This document shows, one piece after another, positions 54,101 through 64,000 of a stretch of DNA of 64,000 nt. The position numbers were made by a program, and so were the translations under genes. Every line of letters starts with the position of its first letter. Positions within the stretch are counted from its first letter, which is position 1. The notes under the pieces are model-generated. The model saw only the letters and a list, made by a program, of their open reading frames with translations. It made no database searches and was not told where the DNA came from. This DNA is from Isoetes taiwanensis. Its lineage: Eukaryota; Streptophyta; Lycopodiopsida; Isoetales; Isoetaceae. Location of the stretch: NCBI GenBank assembly GCA_021234155.1, contig JAJEKV010000020.1, positions 9,983,172 through 10,047,171 of the forward strand, written 5' to 3'.

Positions 54101-57100
54101 TACTAGCTGGGTATGCAGGATAAGATTAAGTACAGAAGGATAATCTTAATTTGCAATCGTATGGGCATGGCAAAGTAGAAGGCAAATCCATGTAAATGGT
54201 GTATATCAGGTCGAATTTACTGAAAGAAGGTCGTTTTGATAGAATTAAAGGTCTATGTGTATGGTTGAAGTGGCCAACTGCTGCACAAACTGCTCAAGGA
54301 AAACAAATATGGGTCATCAAAGAATGCATGATAAGGGTCAGATTTGCTTGTTAGCAACTAGATTCGGAAAGATAAGGGAAAATTTGAGTGAATCAGAGGC
54401 TAAAAATTTATCTTAAATAGGGATTTTGAGCATCCAAGGAGCTGCTTAGAACTAATTAGATCTCTACGAGACCTTGTTGGATCAGTCCAGAATTGCTAGA
54501 AAAGGTTCGACTGGGATTTGAAGTCGTCGATTTGCCTTTGGGAAGACTTTGAGGAATCGATGCTTAAAAAGTTGTTATGTGTTTTCTATTCATTATTTTT
54601 AGATCTGTTGTTGTTTCTTTTGTGTCTATCAATGTAAACCGTTGTTATCTTAACATATATAATTATTGGAGGGTGATTCTTCTGGAATATTACCTTAGAT
54701 TCTTACCTTAATATTTGGACACGTTAGCAGATCTTGTGCGCAACACTCCTTTGTAAATTTTTTTGACACGTTTCAGATACCCTATATCAGATATAAAAAG
54801 AGGATAGCGTGGCTTCACGCCGTTTCCCAGACTGCTAACCGATAGCCCAGTAGCCAGGATTTGAATCTCAGGATCTTAACAGATGTAAATTTAAGCTTTC
54901 AATTTAAATTCAACTTAGCTTTCAATTTAAGCTTAGTTGAGAATTCGGCAGATCTATTTGCTTAAATTTAAGCTTAGTGAGACGTTTGCCAGAGTTCAGG
55001 CAGATCTATTGCTTAAATTGAAAGCAAATTGTGCAAATTTTAGACCTCAGAGATCGAGATTGACCTCTGGAATTGTGTGGTTTATAGACCCAAATTTGGG
55101 TATGAACTCATGGATTGTCAGGTTGAGCTCTTAAATCCGAGATACAAAGAAGGGATGGACAAAAAGCTTTGTTTTTCAAACAGGGCATATAAGCAGATCT
55201 GAGAATTAAGGCATGCACTTATTTTTTATGTCTGGGAACAGGTCGGCCCGGCTCAATCCTTCAGAAATGGGTCCTGCAGATAAAAAAAAAAAAGAAAAGG
55301 ATTCGACATCCTTTCCGATTTTTATTGCTATTCAGATGACCTGATATGATATTTGTTGGCCCATTTCTCATTTGGCTCAGAGCACGAGCAGGGCTATTGC
55401 GCCTATGTCGCCATATCTGTACATGCTGAGTCCGGTAACTTGCAATCAAATTTGTTTCTATTACTCTTTTCTTCATAGTCTCCCTTCCTCCTCTCATCAA
55501 ATCCGCCCTTTATTCTCTGTTTCATTACGATGCTGCCTACAGAAAGAGCTGAAGAAGCTTCAATCCGGCATACCCAGCAAGGAAATTTCTTACAACATCT
55601 GGAATCTGGCCTTAGTGCCAAACTTGGTGTGTTTTTTGTAGAGCAGTAGGACCCATAGGTATAGCCGCCGAAAGTAGATTTCCTTTTTTTTTTTACCTTG
55701 GACTTGGTCTTAATTTGCTGTGCCAGTAAGAACGCCTGCCAGGGAAAGGAAAGAGCAAATCTTCTAAACGCCGTGTAGTTCATGGTTACTACTCATGGGT
55801 AAAGGGAAGAGCCAGTCATCCCATCTCATGGAAGATTACCATGTTGCAGAATACAGGTCGCTCTGAAGTCATGAATTAGGCCTTTTGGCCATATTTGATG
55901 ACCACCTGGGGCATGATGTTTCCCATTATCTGCCACAAAATCTGTTTAACAACATTTTGAATGAGGTAATTCCATTGAGTTTTGTCTGCATGTAGATCTT
56001 CTGTTTTGTTTATATTCTGTGTTATTTATCTTTTGACAAGCTTATCTATTTTTGTTTGAAGCCTTAACAGTACTCCTTAGCATATAAAACATTAGTTAAC
56101 ATAAGGAACGATTAATTTGAAAGTATCTAATTAATGTCAATGGCTTCTTTTGCAATCGCTCAAATTAAAATGGATTTCGAACATCCATATTTATATTAGG
56201 CCTAACTTCGGCCTGACTTGAGTGCCTTAAATCCATGCTAGTTCTGCTTGAGTTGTTGGCATTATCTTTATTGTTTATTTCTGGTGTAAAGGAAAGGTCC
56301 CTCGTGTCATTTAGCTTATAGTATCCCTGTAGGAGGAGGAGGAACTAAGCGGGAAGCCTAGTAAAACATCATATCATTATTCCTTAGTGTTTTTTAAGTA
56401 GCAATTGTTATGTGGAAAATGTTGCAGGAAGAATAAGTTCCAGGTGAAAAGGGTGTGGCAGATGTTCATTCTTGCATAAGAGGAACTTCATATGCAAAGG
56501 AAAAATGGCAGAAGGAGAAAGGAATTTTACAGTTGTAATAAGCTATATTTGCAACCCCACATCAGTCATGGAGAGGAACTCAGGAAGACAAATGAAGGCG
56601 AAAATTGTGGTGTTATTCGAGTGCCTTTTTTCTTTTGTCTCTGTTATTTTGAAGCACAAATAAGTACCCTTGAAAATTTCCTTTAGCCATTTTGTTGTCC
56701 ATGGTTCGTATATTATTACCCTTCTATACTGTTGCACGAAATCACTCCAAGAAGTGAAGCCAACTCCCTTGCATGACAATCAAATGGGTTTTGCATGCCA
56801 AAAGAAGAAAGGGGAATGGGAGAGAAAGAGCTCGATTTAATTGTTCCAAGTTTTGTCTCGAATATTTTAAGATGCCTAACAAGAGCGGCTAAAGATTCAG
56901 GAAATTATTGGATTCAGAGAGGTTATATCTCGGAAAAGCACACTGTGGCTCTGGGTTATCGACATTGTATTTGTTTCTTGAGATATTGCACTTCGTTAAT
57001 AATTGCAAGTTTGAAAACCACATCCTCCTCTCTTTTCCAATACAATGCCTTGCCCACGAAAGCACCATAAAAAAACTAAGATGGATCAATAAAATTATTA

Positions 57101-57552
57101 GAATCATAATCCTCTATGTACAAATAATCTCAATGATTGGAAAAAGTAGAGACCCTTAATTTGTCGGTATAGGTGCTCATGTACAAACAAAATCTCGGGA
57201 CTATAGTTGTATATGAGAATGTACACAAACTGTAACTAACCTTGAAATCTACTTACTATCTGTCTCATCTTCTACATATAGGCAGTTTGTAATATTCCAT
57301 TATTTGTAGAGTGTATTATCATTTCGCGTGTTTTAATTTTTTCAAGGCCATTAGATTGCAGTAGTTTATGGGGACTATTCTATGTCTAGACCATTCTTGC
57401 AAAGAATATGGGGTTGAAATGAACAGGCATGTCTTGACTTGCCTCACAATATGTGAACTGCAATCAACATACATCTCTATCATTGCATCTCAAGGATGTC
57501 CAGAATTAAGATCTATTCGACTTAGCACAAAACTTCTTTTGCAGTGGGTTGG
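51141..57552. other. Large unassigned region
   Basis: 6.4 kb with no gene I recognise. Short frames at 52574-52948, 53765-54106 (FVELRKEFSRENFEEARVWR) and 56795-57070 lack family signals. Near 54940-55020 the segment TTAAATTTAAGCTTAG and relatives recur three to four times. Poly-A/T tracts at 55279 and 55684 may mark old retroposons. Confidence 0.4.
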
Positions 57553-57600
57553 AGAAGAGAAATGTTCGCGGCGGCCGCAAGGCCGCCGCGATAAATTTCT
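57553..57600 (+). repeat. GC-rich palindrome, copy 2
   Basis: GAAGAGAAATGTTCGCGGCG then GCCGCAAGGCCGCCGCG and ATAAATTTCT. Stem of about 10 bp, GC only. Same flanks as copy 3 at 60455. Confidence 0.85.
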
Positions 57601-59376
57601 TGTATGAAATAATTATAGGGCTTCATTATTTTAATGTGGTACACATTCATAACATGAAGCATAGCAAGATTGGGCCTCAATGGAAAATGAATCTAGGTCT
57701 GCGGAATAACAATACCAAATCGATTTAATAATCAGTGAATGATTATCTTAATGATGCAAATGGGTAATCCAATGTAAATATTATCAACACATATATAAGT
57801 ATACATCAACGTGACTTTTGAGCACGTGTCGAATCCAGGAACGCTGTAACGCTTGGGTTCCGGATTCGTGAATGGCTCGTGAGCGATATAAAAAAAGGGG
57901 GAAAAAAAATAAGGTCCATTTGCCGGGCGGGCGTGGCGGTTGTGGGTGTAGGCGATGGCGGAAGAACCAGACTGAAAGCGGTGCCAAGGAATCGGATGAT
58001 GGCCAGAGAATCGGATTCAGCCAGCCATGTGAATCTCTAATGAAGTCTGAGAATCGGATTCAACCATGGCGTGGATGCTCTAAGCAACAGCTATACGAAT
58101 CTAATTGAGTCTGAGAGTCGGATTAACGATGGAACGATCCCAGATGCTCGAATCCCAGCTGCCAGTTGCATGTGTGTGAGTATAAATAAGGGATGTTGGT
58201 TTTGCTTTGGCATTCGTCATTTGGTTCAGAGGTATGTTGGATGCCTTCAGAGACTTCTTTTTGTCCTGTTTCTGTTTTTAGAAGGAGGATAGAAGATGAT
58301 TTAGGCTGCTTATTGTTGCTATAATGTTGCATTGTGGTTCAAGACAGAATTTTCAATGTTACTGCAATTTTGCCTTGTGCTTCAGGATAGAATTTTTATA
58401 TAGGATATAACTGGCCCTCTTGTGGAAAACACGCTTTTTGCTCCAAATTTACGAGGGATATGCGGTTAAAATGCAATTGATATGCATTTAAAATGCAATT
58501 TAGCTTTGTCTCATCTAGAATCTCGGTCAATTTTTTTAATGATAAAAGCTCATTAGACCATTCCAATCCTCACGGAGTTTTAGTTTCCCTTGCATGCCTG
58601 ACTCCCTGTGATAATGTTACGTTTGAGGACAAGAGGTAAAACCAAACCAAAGCAGAAAGGTATCTTCTTGAAATGAACGCAATTCTTCAGGCTAGCATGC
58701 TTATTGGAAGGGAACACGTCGAGTTATGGAAAGTCTTAGTAACCTTAACATGTTGGCTTCGGGATAACTTAAGTCTTACCATATTTTGTAGGGGATGTAA
58801 CAACATCCACATGCATTTGTCTGGTCTGCAAAATAAAGCTTTGAATCCGCATGCTCATTTGTGCGTTTTGAAATTTGTTAATAGCTTGCGTTAAACAACT
58901 GGTCGCTTCGTTATGTGTTGCCGGACATCCATTCGAACCATAGTCTTTAGCATTTCCTGTGCCAAAATTGCTTAAAAAAATTGGCGGACATCCCAACTTC
59001 TTAGGAACCCCCACTAGCATCATTGTTCTTGCTCCATTGGAATGCAGATTCTGTCACCATTAAACAAATCATATTATGCCCTGCTTCTCACAAATTAGTT
59101 GTTTTCTATTCCATGCTGCTTTAAGTGCTTACAAATATTGCATTGTTTATTGATTGGACAGCATCGGGTATTATGTCCAATACAAGGCATAGTTTCACAG
59201 CTTAGAGCAGATTGCTTCGTTGCAAAGGTATTTTGCATCTAGCATTATGATGCTGCATGTATTCAAACATTTTGGAGGTCTGAAAATGTGCCATTATTAA
59301 AGCTGGAGTTTTATCCCTTAAGTTCAATTGGACATGGTCATTCTTTATTTCTGAAGGTGATTTACTGTCATTTCAG
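57601..59376. other. Unassigned DNA between the palindrome and the TPR pseudogene
   Basis: No recognised coding sequence. Near 58001-58125 a short motif (GAATCGGATTCA and variants, AGAGAATCGG) recurs several times. Confidence 0.4.
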
Positions 59377-59697
59377 GTATTCTCCATGAAGCCCGTGGAC
59401 AAGATAACGAGGCAATTTCTGCCTATAACAGTGCACTTACTCTTGATCCTGAGCACGTTCAAAGCAATGGGTGCTATTCTAAGGTGGTATGGCAAGAAAT
59501 ACTTGCCCATGGTACGAAGCTTGATGACTGATGCTCTACATTCTGAACCCAAAAACCACGCCGCTTGATATCACCTAGGAATCATGCATGAAGAAGAAGG
59601 TCGGTTATCTGACGCTTCTGAATGTTTTTAAGCAGCGTTCTTACTGGAACAATCAGCTCCCGTGGAAACGTTCACAGTTCACAGTACACTTTGGTAA
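59377..59697 (+). pseudogene. NPG1/NPGR-type TPR protein, broken last exon
   Basis: A TPR exon similar to the C-terminal end of plant NO POLLEN GERMINATION-related proteins (calmodulin-binding TPR proteins). After an intact acceptor (CATTTCAG) it reads ILHEARGQDNEAISAYNSAL and TLDPEHVQS, then shifts frame near 59466 to GAILRWYGKKYLPMVRSLM and TDALHSEPKNHAA. TGA (59566-59568) replaces the expected Trp and TAA (59629-59631) the expected Gln; between them is YHLGIMHEEEGRLSDASECF. The end reads SAPVETFT. An intact acceptor speaks for a genomic, not a processed, copy. No further exons were found upstream. Confidence 0.85.
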
Positions 59698-60454
59698 TCT
59701 GGCCATGTATATTATAACCTTTGAAGGATCGTTGTACACTAAAAGATGCTTCTGCAACTTCAACTGTATTTTAAATAACACGGGTTAGATATCTTGAGAT
59801 ATGGATTTCAATCTCTCAGGGTCTATTGGCCTTCACCAAAATGTTTCAATGTACAAGGATTTCAAATTGATATTGCATTTATTGAAATTGTGGGCTGGTA
59901 AGCCCTCCCATTTCTGATCATGTGGTTTATACCATCATTAAGCTCTCTGGGTGGAGCTCTGTCCATGCTGGATTCTTATTGTGGCCATGAACTCACAATT
60001 TTGTTATTGGGCATCCACTTCAAAGTCCAACTATGTCTCACGAGTTCGAACATACAATCATTGGGTCAAGATCAACAATAAACTATGAACCTAAGCATTA
60101 CCCTATTATAAACCATAAAGCAAATCCTCCTTGCCTTTTTAGGATGATCACAACTTGAAATGAAACATTTGACACTCTTAAAGGGCCAAACCGATGATTG
60201 AGATCCCTTACAAGATGTATACACGTCGCAAAATACGAACCACAAGCAACCATAATTTCAGCTAATTTAATATAGTTAATTGTGTCCATAATCCACGTTT
60301 CATCTTTCTTCGCGAAAAAATTTCCTTATATCCTTACTCGAATAATGCAAGATGTAGACCAATGTGTATGGTAGATATACATTAGCTATGATTTAAAGGG
60401 TCTTAAGTGCATCATCAAATGTTGGACAATGCCAAGTTTAGTCTAATGAGGGGT
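59698..60454. other. Unassigned DNA
   Basis: No gene, repeat or motif recognised. Confidence 0.45.
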
Positions 60455-60500
60455 GAAGAGAAATGTTCGCGGCGGCCTTGGCCGCCGCGATAAATTTCTT
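60455..60500 (+). repeat. GC-rich palindrome, copy 3
   Basis: GAAGAGAAATGTTCGCGGCG, then GCCTTGGCCGCCGCG and ATAAATTTCTTGT. Perfect stem CGCGGCGGCC / GGCCGCCGCG around TT. About 2.9 kb from copy 2, same orientation. Confidence 0.88.
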
Positions 60501-60770
60501 GTAATTCTAAGGCATTTTGAAATGGTTGTTTTTGCTCCTGGCGATGGAGCGAAAGTTGTAAGTCAACATGACGAAGGTTTGGAGCAGACGCACCCATGAG
60601 GTATAATGAATAATAAAGTCTGCAGTGCAACTTTGAAGAGGCAACATTAGTTGCACCATTTAAATTACGAGGTAAGATAATATAAGATAGAATAAGGATT
60701 TTTACGTCCATGGGGACCAATTGGGCAATAGGACGGGAATAGAGAAAAAGACATGAGCCTAAACAGCACT
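60490..60770. repeat. Dispersed repeat, longer copy
   Basis: TTTCTTGTA, a GATAA-rich tract and TTTTTACGTCCATGGGGACC then AATTGGGCAATAGG match 62397-62500 (TTTTTAACGTCCACGAGAAC, CCAATTGGGTTATGGG). The longer copy here starts at the palindrome. Unclassified. Confidence 0.6.
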
Positions 60771-61539
60771 CGAGGGCTATAGCCCATTACGTTGGCAAAT
60801 GTTTTTTACAAGTTTTTTGTTAGAAAAAGAAAAGGTTTATTTAAAAATAGGGGTTTTGGGTATGTGCTGAACCATTGAGAGTTCATATAGTTATAAAGAT
60901 ATATAATTGCTATTGGCAAGATTCTTTGGGAATCTACCTTTTATTCTCTTCCTATTTTGCCGCCACGTCCTCGGCTTTGTCCGGGGGAAAAAATCAAGAG
61001 AAAAAAAATCGTATAATTTTAGTGTTGACACGTTTATGCGCTGGGGAGTCAGCGTCTCCTGTTCCGGCAATTTCTAGGGAGTCCGCCCTTTCGCCCTTCC
61101 AACTAATCCATTTTTCTTCCTAGTGATATTCGTTTGCCAAATCAGGCAGACTTCAGGCTAATCCGGAATCATCCTTCGCTTGCTTCAAAATCTCATACTG
61201 AAATCTGGGTTACAGAGGTCCGCTGTAGGGTTTCGAATCTTTTTTAGATTTCGGATGCATATATTGCTAGAGTAGAGCATCTTGCGCCAGCTTTTTGTTA
61301 TTGCGTAAGTAATTCCCCCAATTCTTAAACCGCAGGTAGTTGGAGTCCACAAATTGCTCCAAATTTTCTCATCCGAAGGTGCCCCACTGCCAGAATAGCC
61401 AATTCTTCACTTCGAGCTGAAGAACCCGATTCTTCCGAAATAGCGACAGATTCTTCAAAATTTAACATGGAGTCTTTAAATTTGATAGGGATTAAAAAAC
61501 CGGAATTCGTTTGTGCTTGGAAGCTAAAGGAATTTGTGC
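60771..61539. other. Unassigned DNA
   Basis: No recognised coding sequence. A G+C-rich patch at 61030-61110 has a short open frame without family signals. Confidence 0.4.
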
Positions 61540-61700
61540 TTGGATTTGCTGAGGCTAGGATTTGCTGAGGCTAGGATAGATTTGCTGAGGCCAGGTATTG
61601 ACTGAGGCTAGGATAGATTCGGCAGAGGCTAGGTTTGATTCGGCAGAGGCACGGGCATCTCCATCTAGATTTGCTGAGGCTAGGATTTGCAGAGGATAGG
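61540..61700. repeat. Minisatellite of GGATTTGCTGAGGCTA type
   Basis: At least seven imperfect units (GGATTTGCTGAGGCTA, GATTCGGCAGAGGCTA and similar) spaced 14-25 bp. Confidence 0.85.
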
Positions 61701-62396
61701 TCAGAAGCATTGGTGAGAAGCGCATGAGGCTCCACATTTACACAGGTCTACATTTGCAGAAGCTCAGGTTCTGCTCGGTTTTGCATCTGTTAGCCGCAAT
61801 CGATCCGCAGGAGCAGCCTGTAAACAGCTATTTTCAGGGGATACCAGGGCTGGATTACCCTGACAAAGATTTTCTGTTTGCTGCATTGTTTGTAGATTTT
61901 CCATGTGAGTAATGGCCTCAATATTTTCGACCATGCGAGCCAATGTGCACCATTGAAATCTTATTTATCATTTCCATCCAAAATGATGTGAGCCACCGAT
62001 CTGAAAGAATTTGTAGAATATTCTGTAGATCAGCGGTGGGGAATAAAAATTAAACAAGACGCCATAATACTTAATACTTAGAAATAGCAATACTTAATAC
62101 TTAGAAATAGCAAATATCTAGAAGGTTCTTGGATATAACCCAATCTGGATCCGATGGTGGGGAACGGTGGGATTCAAAATAACTCGTGGTTAAGGTTGCT
62201 AAATACAACCTTAACATTATTGTCTAGATTGCTCAATAAATAGAGTCATGTTATCATAAGAGCACAAAAGGTCCATTGTCATACAGATTAAAAAAAAAAA
62301 AAACCTCGCCTCATCTAAAAAATAAAACCTCACATCTATTCTACAGGCACAACCCCGCATGTTTTATGATCAAACAGGGTTCTAGGCGGGAGAGAG
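61701..62396. other. Unassigned DNA
   Basis: A short direct repeat (ACTTAATACTTAGAAATAGC twice, near 62067-62108). Otherwise nothing recognised. Confidence 0.45.
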
Positions 62397-62500
62397 ATTT
62401 CTTGTAGTTATAAAGATAAGATAAGATAAGAGTTTTTAACGTCCACGAGAACCCAATTGGGTTATGGGAAAAGATGTAGCTAAAAATAAAAAGGGCAATA
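62397..62500. repeat. Dispersed repeat, short copy
   Basis: Related to 60490-60770 but without the palindrome. Includes GATAAGATAAGATAAGA. Confidence 0.55.
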
Positions 62501-63299
62501 AAGAAGCTTATATTATTTTAAGGGCTTGTTATTTTTAAACCTAACAAACTTTTAGAACTTTTTTGGTTTACCGTTTTAAGGTCTTATTATTTCGAAACCC
62601 ACAAATCTGAAGGTAGCTAGGAGTTTTTGTTGGACAGCTGCTTACATGTCAGAGGATGCCTAGATGAGCTGGGCGATCTGCTTGAGTTGGACAGACTATT
62701 GTAGGGGGTGATGTAATTCGTGGACTTAGGGATTTGCTCGATCCTAATAAGCTTGAGCTTCATTGTGCGTGTGCTTGATTCTGGAACATAAATTTTCACT
62801 GGCAGATTGTATTGAATTGGTCATAAATTGATTTTATCTGGTTTTCTAGTTATATGCATGGCAGAATTTAGAGTCGCTTTTGGATTCATGCAGCAGAACA
62901 AGAAAGAGGAGATGAATGGGAGAGGCTTGGTTACTTTTAGAGCTTAGCCATTCCTGAACAAGCCAGAAGACCTGCAAAAAGCAATATTACAAACTATATG
63001 CGAAATTCATTGTAGTGCAGTAAGCTTTTATGAATATATTGAAACTAAGTCAGGTAGATTGGGCAATTTATTTTTAAGGGCCTCTTTCATTCCTTACTTT
63101 GGAAGATGATGTTATGGTGGTTACGCTTTATTACCGTATGTTGTAACGAAAAAGAATTTGAAATTTTTTGTTTTAGTATGCCATAGTTGCGGTGCCCATC
63201 GTTGATGGGCTAGGTTTGTTAGATGTATAGGGTTAGCTATCTAAGCGTTCAACTTTATAAACAAACGATCAAGTCCAGGGGTGTTGGGCTATAAGGAGT
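62501..63299. other. Unassigned DNA
   Basis: No gene or repeat recognised. Confidence 0.45.
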
Positions 63300-63890
63300 T
63301 GGTGTTTTGATATATTGTTATAGGTTTTGCTTGGTATGATGTTCAACCCCATTAGTTACAGTTGTTGGGCATAAGTTCTAAACTTGTACATTGTGTTATA
63401 TCTCTTAATTTTTTCTTTTTCAAGAATGGATTGTTGGCTGTATGGACGTCTCCTTGTCCACTTGTAAGGGGTTGCCTTTTGCATATTGCTAAATTGTTGT
63501 TTATATTGTTATAGGTTGGTTTTTTGATATATTGTTATAGGTTTTGCTTGGTATGATGTTCAACCCCATTAGTTACAGTTGTTGGGCATAAGTTCGTTAT
63601 ATCTCTTAATTTTTTCTTTTTTAAGAATGGATTGTTGGCTGTATGGACGTCTCCTTGTCCACTTGTAAGGGGTTGCCTTTTGCATATTGCTAAATTGTTG
63701 TTTATATTGTTATAGGCTTTGCTTGGTAGAATGTTTAACCCCATTATGAATAGTTAGTGCCCAGTGTTGCTTAAGTTCAAAACTTATAGTTTGTGTTGCT
63801 TTTAATTTTCCTTTTTCAAAATGGAAGTGTTGCTTAAGCTCAAAACTTATAGTTTGTGTTCTCTTTTTTCAAAATAGGTTTAATAAACTT
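63300..63890. repeat. Tandem repeat of about 190-220 bp units
   Basis: Unit 1 about 63303-63522, unit 2 about 63523-63708 (nearly identical except for a 28 bp deletion), and a diverged third part from 63709 that has a smaller internal duplication (AGTGTTGCTTAAG ... ACTTATAGTTTGTGTT twice). Confidence 0.88.
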
Positions 63891-64000
63891 CATCTTTGAC
63901 TGTAAGGACTCGTCTGCTTGCTTGTTCGCTTGTTTGCACATAGTGCCGAGGTTGCCAATATACATATATGTATTAGCTATTACACGCAATACTATAGAAG

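Noticed and set aside
53765-54106. 113-codon frame as a gene
   Set aside because: No domain, no conserved neighbour and no splice context; left unassigned.
54770-54860. tRNA-like or tRNA-derived SINE head
   Set aside because: A weak B-box-like string (GGATTTGAATCTC) is present but no cloverleaf or A box could be drawn.

Overview
The window is repeat-rich nuclear DNA of a land plant. It is a nest of retroelements with broken host-gene pieces, and no clearly intact host gene. The evidence for a plant is Ty3/gypsy chromoviruses primed by initiator Met tRNA, a Ty1/copia element, a plant-type Helitron, and fragments of plant GCN1, an NPG-type TPR protein and a receptor-like kinase. Low gene density and deep nesting fit a large genome (gymnosperm or fern are possible); I cannot name the species.

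Layout, left to right. 1-13108: gypsy element B (minus strand), cut by the left edge of the window and split at 5894-8962 by a 3 kb insertion that carries rearranged GCN1 exons and a foldback repeat. 13109-15384: a decayed Helitron (minus) into which element B and element A inserted, and which also holds a short LINE tail (13852-14203). 15385-28006: gypsy element A (minus) with both LTRs; the 3' LTR is chimeric. 28381-46081: gypsy element C (minus), with a full-length copia element (28500-34054, plus strand, 5 bp target duplication) inside its chromodomain. 46082-52000: a LINE remnant, a pogo-like transposase remnant and unidentified frames. 52000-64000: mostly unassigned DNA with an NPG-type TPR pseudogene, GC-rich palindromes and tandem repeats.

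The main discovery is in elements A, B and C. Each carries two extra genes between the 5' LTR and gag. ORF1 ends in a recognisable histone H3 fold: clear in C, divergent but full-length in A, decayed in B. In A and B the predicted ORF1 start reads like the canonical H3 tail (MGRTKQTA in A, MARTKQIAR in B), and a long Lys/Glu-rich region lies between tail and fold. ORF2 is a conserved protein of about 500 residues that I do not recognise. In A and B each extra gene is preceded by a TATA box at almost constant spacing and by a pair of 60-67 nt hairpins. The hairpin arms differ between A and B but stay self-complementary, and the central palindrome is shared. The same elements encode a chromodomain at the end of integrase, so chromatin reading and an H3 mimic are encoded together. 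All three copies now contain stops or frameshifts, most readable as C-to-T decay, so these are relics of a formerly active family.
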